DNA from: Yersinia kristensenii
Lineage (GTDB): Bacteria; Pseudomonadota; Gammaproteobacteria; Enterobacterales; Enterobacteriaceae
Direction: 5' to 3'
Assembly: GCF_900460525.1 (NCBI RefSeq)
Contig: NZ_UHIY01000001.1
Coordinates: 2,914,001 to 2,978,000 of the forward strand
DNA: 64,000 nt
In this document: positions 62,393 to 64,000 of the stretch, one piece after another
Position numbering within the stretch: the first letter of the stretch is position 1
Layout: every line of letters starts with the position of its first letter
Notes under the pieces: generated by a model
Told to the model about the DNA's origin: nothing
Database searches by the model: none
Seen by the model: the letters and a program-made list of their open reading frames with translations, nothing else
Translations under genes and position numbers: made by a program

Positions 62393-64000
62393 CAATAACT
62401 CTCCCGCTGATAGGCCAGAATCAGCCCGGTGGCAACCGCATTACGCGGGCCTTCACTAGCACGGATATTGCCGCGACCAGCCACCAGCTTGTAGTGGGAG
62501 AGAGCGTCGGTCACCAATTGTGGGATTTCGAAGTCCAGCGAGGAGCCGCCAACCAGCACCACGAAGGGGATATCGCGGATATTGCCGGTCGGGCTGACTT
62601 GACGTAGGGCGCGAAGCGCATTAGTGACAAATACCCGCTCTTTGGCAGAACGGCGGATATTGCGCACTTTTTCCAGTGCGTAATCCCCCGGCAGAGGGGT
62701 CAGACCTTCCGGTTTAACCACCACCAATCGGGCAAAAACTTCGGGCGGCAGCGGTTGTGGGAAGAACTGAACGCTGCCGTCTTCGTGGCGCAGGTGGAAC
62801 AGACTTTCCACTTTTGCCAAGGGATATTTTTTGATGTCTTCGGCCAAATAGCGGTCTTGCAAATCCAGTTCAGAGGCGATGATCATCGTGACCATGTCCC
62901 CGGCTCCTGCCAGATGGGTGGCAACGATTTGACCCTGCGCATTGATGATAGAGGCATCGGTAGATCCAGCCCCTAAATCGAGGATGGCGAGTGGCCGCCG
63001 CGTCCCTGGTGTGGTCAGCGCGCCGAGTATCGCCGCTTCGGCCTCCGCCCCCCCGACCTGTACCTCAATATTTAGGTTCTTTTTGATTTCACTGGCGATG
63101 TGTGCCATTTGCAGGCGATCAGATTTCACCATTGAGGCGATACCCACCGCCTGTTCAAGCGAAAACTCTCCCGCCAGACCGCCGGTGACATTGACTGGCA
63201 CCGCCGTGTCAACCGCCAACAAATCTTGAATGAAGATCTCACTGGTCGGTTTGTTGGTCAGTTCGGCCATGGTTTGGCGCACGTGCTCAAGCATGCCGCC
63301 GATATTGGTACCGGCTTCGCCACTGACATTATCCAGATGCCGGAAGCTGTTGACCGCAGTCATGATAGCTTCAGCACCGGTGGCGACATCCACCCGCAGG
63401 GTACGGCCATTGGCAAATAGCTCCAAATGACCCGCCGGAATAGAACGGGCTTTAACATCGCCCTCGGGTGTTTTCACCACCACCGCAGAGCGCGTGCCAA
63501 TTAAGGCGCGTGCCACTGGGACGATGTTTTTGGTTTCTTCGGCATTGAGTTCAAATACGGTGGCAATACCATAAGGGTTTGAAAGGGTTTCAATCACTTG
63601 ACCCGGCATGGCAACTTCAACTGCCGCCAGCATACCCATCGGGATGCGGTCGATATGCAAGACTTCATCGACGATGGGCAATGGATGCGTGAGGCGGTTA
63701 CTGACCAGCACCCCATCATCCCGTTGCAGGATAATCGCGGTAATGTGGTATCCAGCGCCGTGAGCCGCATTCACCACAGCCGCAACATCGGCAAAATCAA
63801 CCGCTGAAGGCACCACCAGAATGTAAGGCCGGGTAGGGTCGCGAGTGACCAGCTCATCAATCGTGATGGTTACCCCAACGCCCAACCCCAGCCCACCGGG
63901 AGTTTTCGGATTGTGGCCTATCATGGTGGATTCAGTGATGATGGTTTCAGTAATGGTTTCCATCGCCACATCACCAATGACCGGGGTCGCCTCGTTGATG
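62392..64000 (-). CDS. pduG: PduG, diol dehydratase reactivase large subunit (5' end cut by window edge)
   Basis: ATPase subunit of the diol dehydratase reactivase. The frame is open to base 64000, where it reads INEATPVIGDVAMETITET, an internal segment of the family about 80 residues from the N-terminus of the 610-residue Salmonella protein, so this is a C-terminal portion of about 535 residues, not a complete gene. ASKHA-type ATPase motifs are AILDLGAGSTDASII, THLAGAGDMVTMII and FVVLVGGSSLDFE. Upstream pdu genes lie beyond the edge. Confidence 0.96.
   Translation of the reverse strand, partial: INEATPVIGDVAMETITETIITESTMIGHNPKTPGGLGLGVGVTITIDELVTRDPTRPYILVVPSAVDFADVAAVVNAAHGAGYHITAIILQRDDGVLVSNRLTHPLPIVDEVLHIDRIPMGMLAAVEVAMPGQVIETLSNPYGIATVFELNAEETKNIVPVARALIGTRSAVVVKTPEGDVKARSIPAGHLELFANGRTLRVDVATGAEAIMTAVNSFRHLDNVSGEAGTNIGGMLEHVRQTMAELTNKPTSEIFIQDLLAVDTAVPVNVTGGLAGEFSLEQAVGIASMVKSDRLQMAHIASEIKKNLNIEVQVGGAEAEAAILGALTTPGTRRPLAILDLGAGSTDASIINAQGQIVATHLAGAGDMVTMIIASELDLQDRYLAEDIKKYPLAKVESLFHLRHEDGSVQFFPQPLPPEVFARLVVVKPEGLTPLPGDYALEKVRNIRRSAKERVFVTNALRALRQVSPTGNIRDIPFVVLVGGSSLDFEIPQLVTDALSHYKLVAGRGNIRASEGPRNAVATGLILAYQRESY

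Overview
This 64 kb window is enterobacterial chromosome, most likely from a Yersinia of the enterocolitica group. Gene order follows the Escherichia coli backbone in blocks (sanA-cdd-yohKJ; metG-mrp-udk-dcd-asmA-yegH; gnd-hisIFAHBCDGL-yeeZ; plaP-sbcB-yeeA-yeeX). The proteins are close to but distinct from E. coli orthologues, the intergenic spaces carry ERIC-type palindromes, and a B12/propanediol island typical of Y. enterocolitica relatives fills the right end. The genus call is inferred from reading only; no database search was run.

Left part (1-13.9 kb): sanA (cut by the window edge, ending in a Thr-Pro repeat), maeA, a remnant of a glyoxalase-fold gene, cdd behind a two-site CRP-type promoter, the yohJK holin/antiholin-like pair, an MFS exporter, then a two-gene unit of a sugar-type periplasmic binding protein followed by an LVIVD-repeat protein. 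That unit is preceded by four tandem 8-bp boxes matching the MetJ (methionine repressor) operator, the most striking signal in the window. An AT-rich unknown membrane protein, metG and mrp follow.

Middle (14-43.5 kb): udk, dcd, asmA, dcuC, yegH, tandem galU-galF, gnd directly after galF with no polysaccharide cluster between them, and the complete histidine operon with its leader peptide and attenuator. Then come yeeZ, a sugar ABC permease plus ATPase without a binding protein, hcxA (ybdH) divergent from it, plaP behind a long leader with five short perfect hairpins, sbcB, a reductase of the male-sterility/thioester-reductase type, and yeeA.

Right part (43.8-64 kb): yeeX, then a complete four-gene sugar-type ABC importer (binding protein, ATPase, two permeases), then the 3' two thirds of a propanediol-utilisation (pdu) microcompartment operon, read right to left: pduG (cut by the edge), H, J, K, L, M, N, O, P, Q, S, T, U, V, W. 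It continues through a SUMT-type cobA, cobD and pduX. The genes present cover diol-dehydratase reactivation (GH), the shell (J, K, N, T, U), B12 recycling (O, S), aldehyde dismutation to propanol and propionyl-CoA (P, Q), propionyl-phosphate and ATP (L, W), and supply of the aminopropanol arm and precorrin-2 for B12 (pduX, cobD, cobA). The upstream genes pduA-F lie outside the window.

The candidates for undescribed biology are the MetJ-box-controlled binding protein/LVIVD unit, which may be paired with the binding-protein-less ABC genes 25 kb away, the structured plaP leader with an overlapping short reading frame, and the ABC importer of unknown substrate lying directly after pdu.
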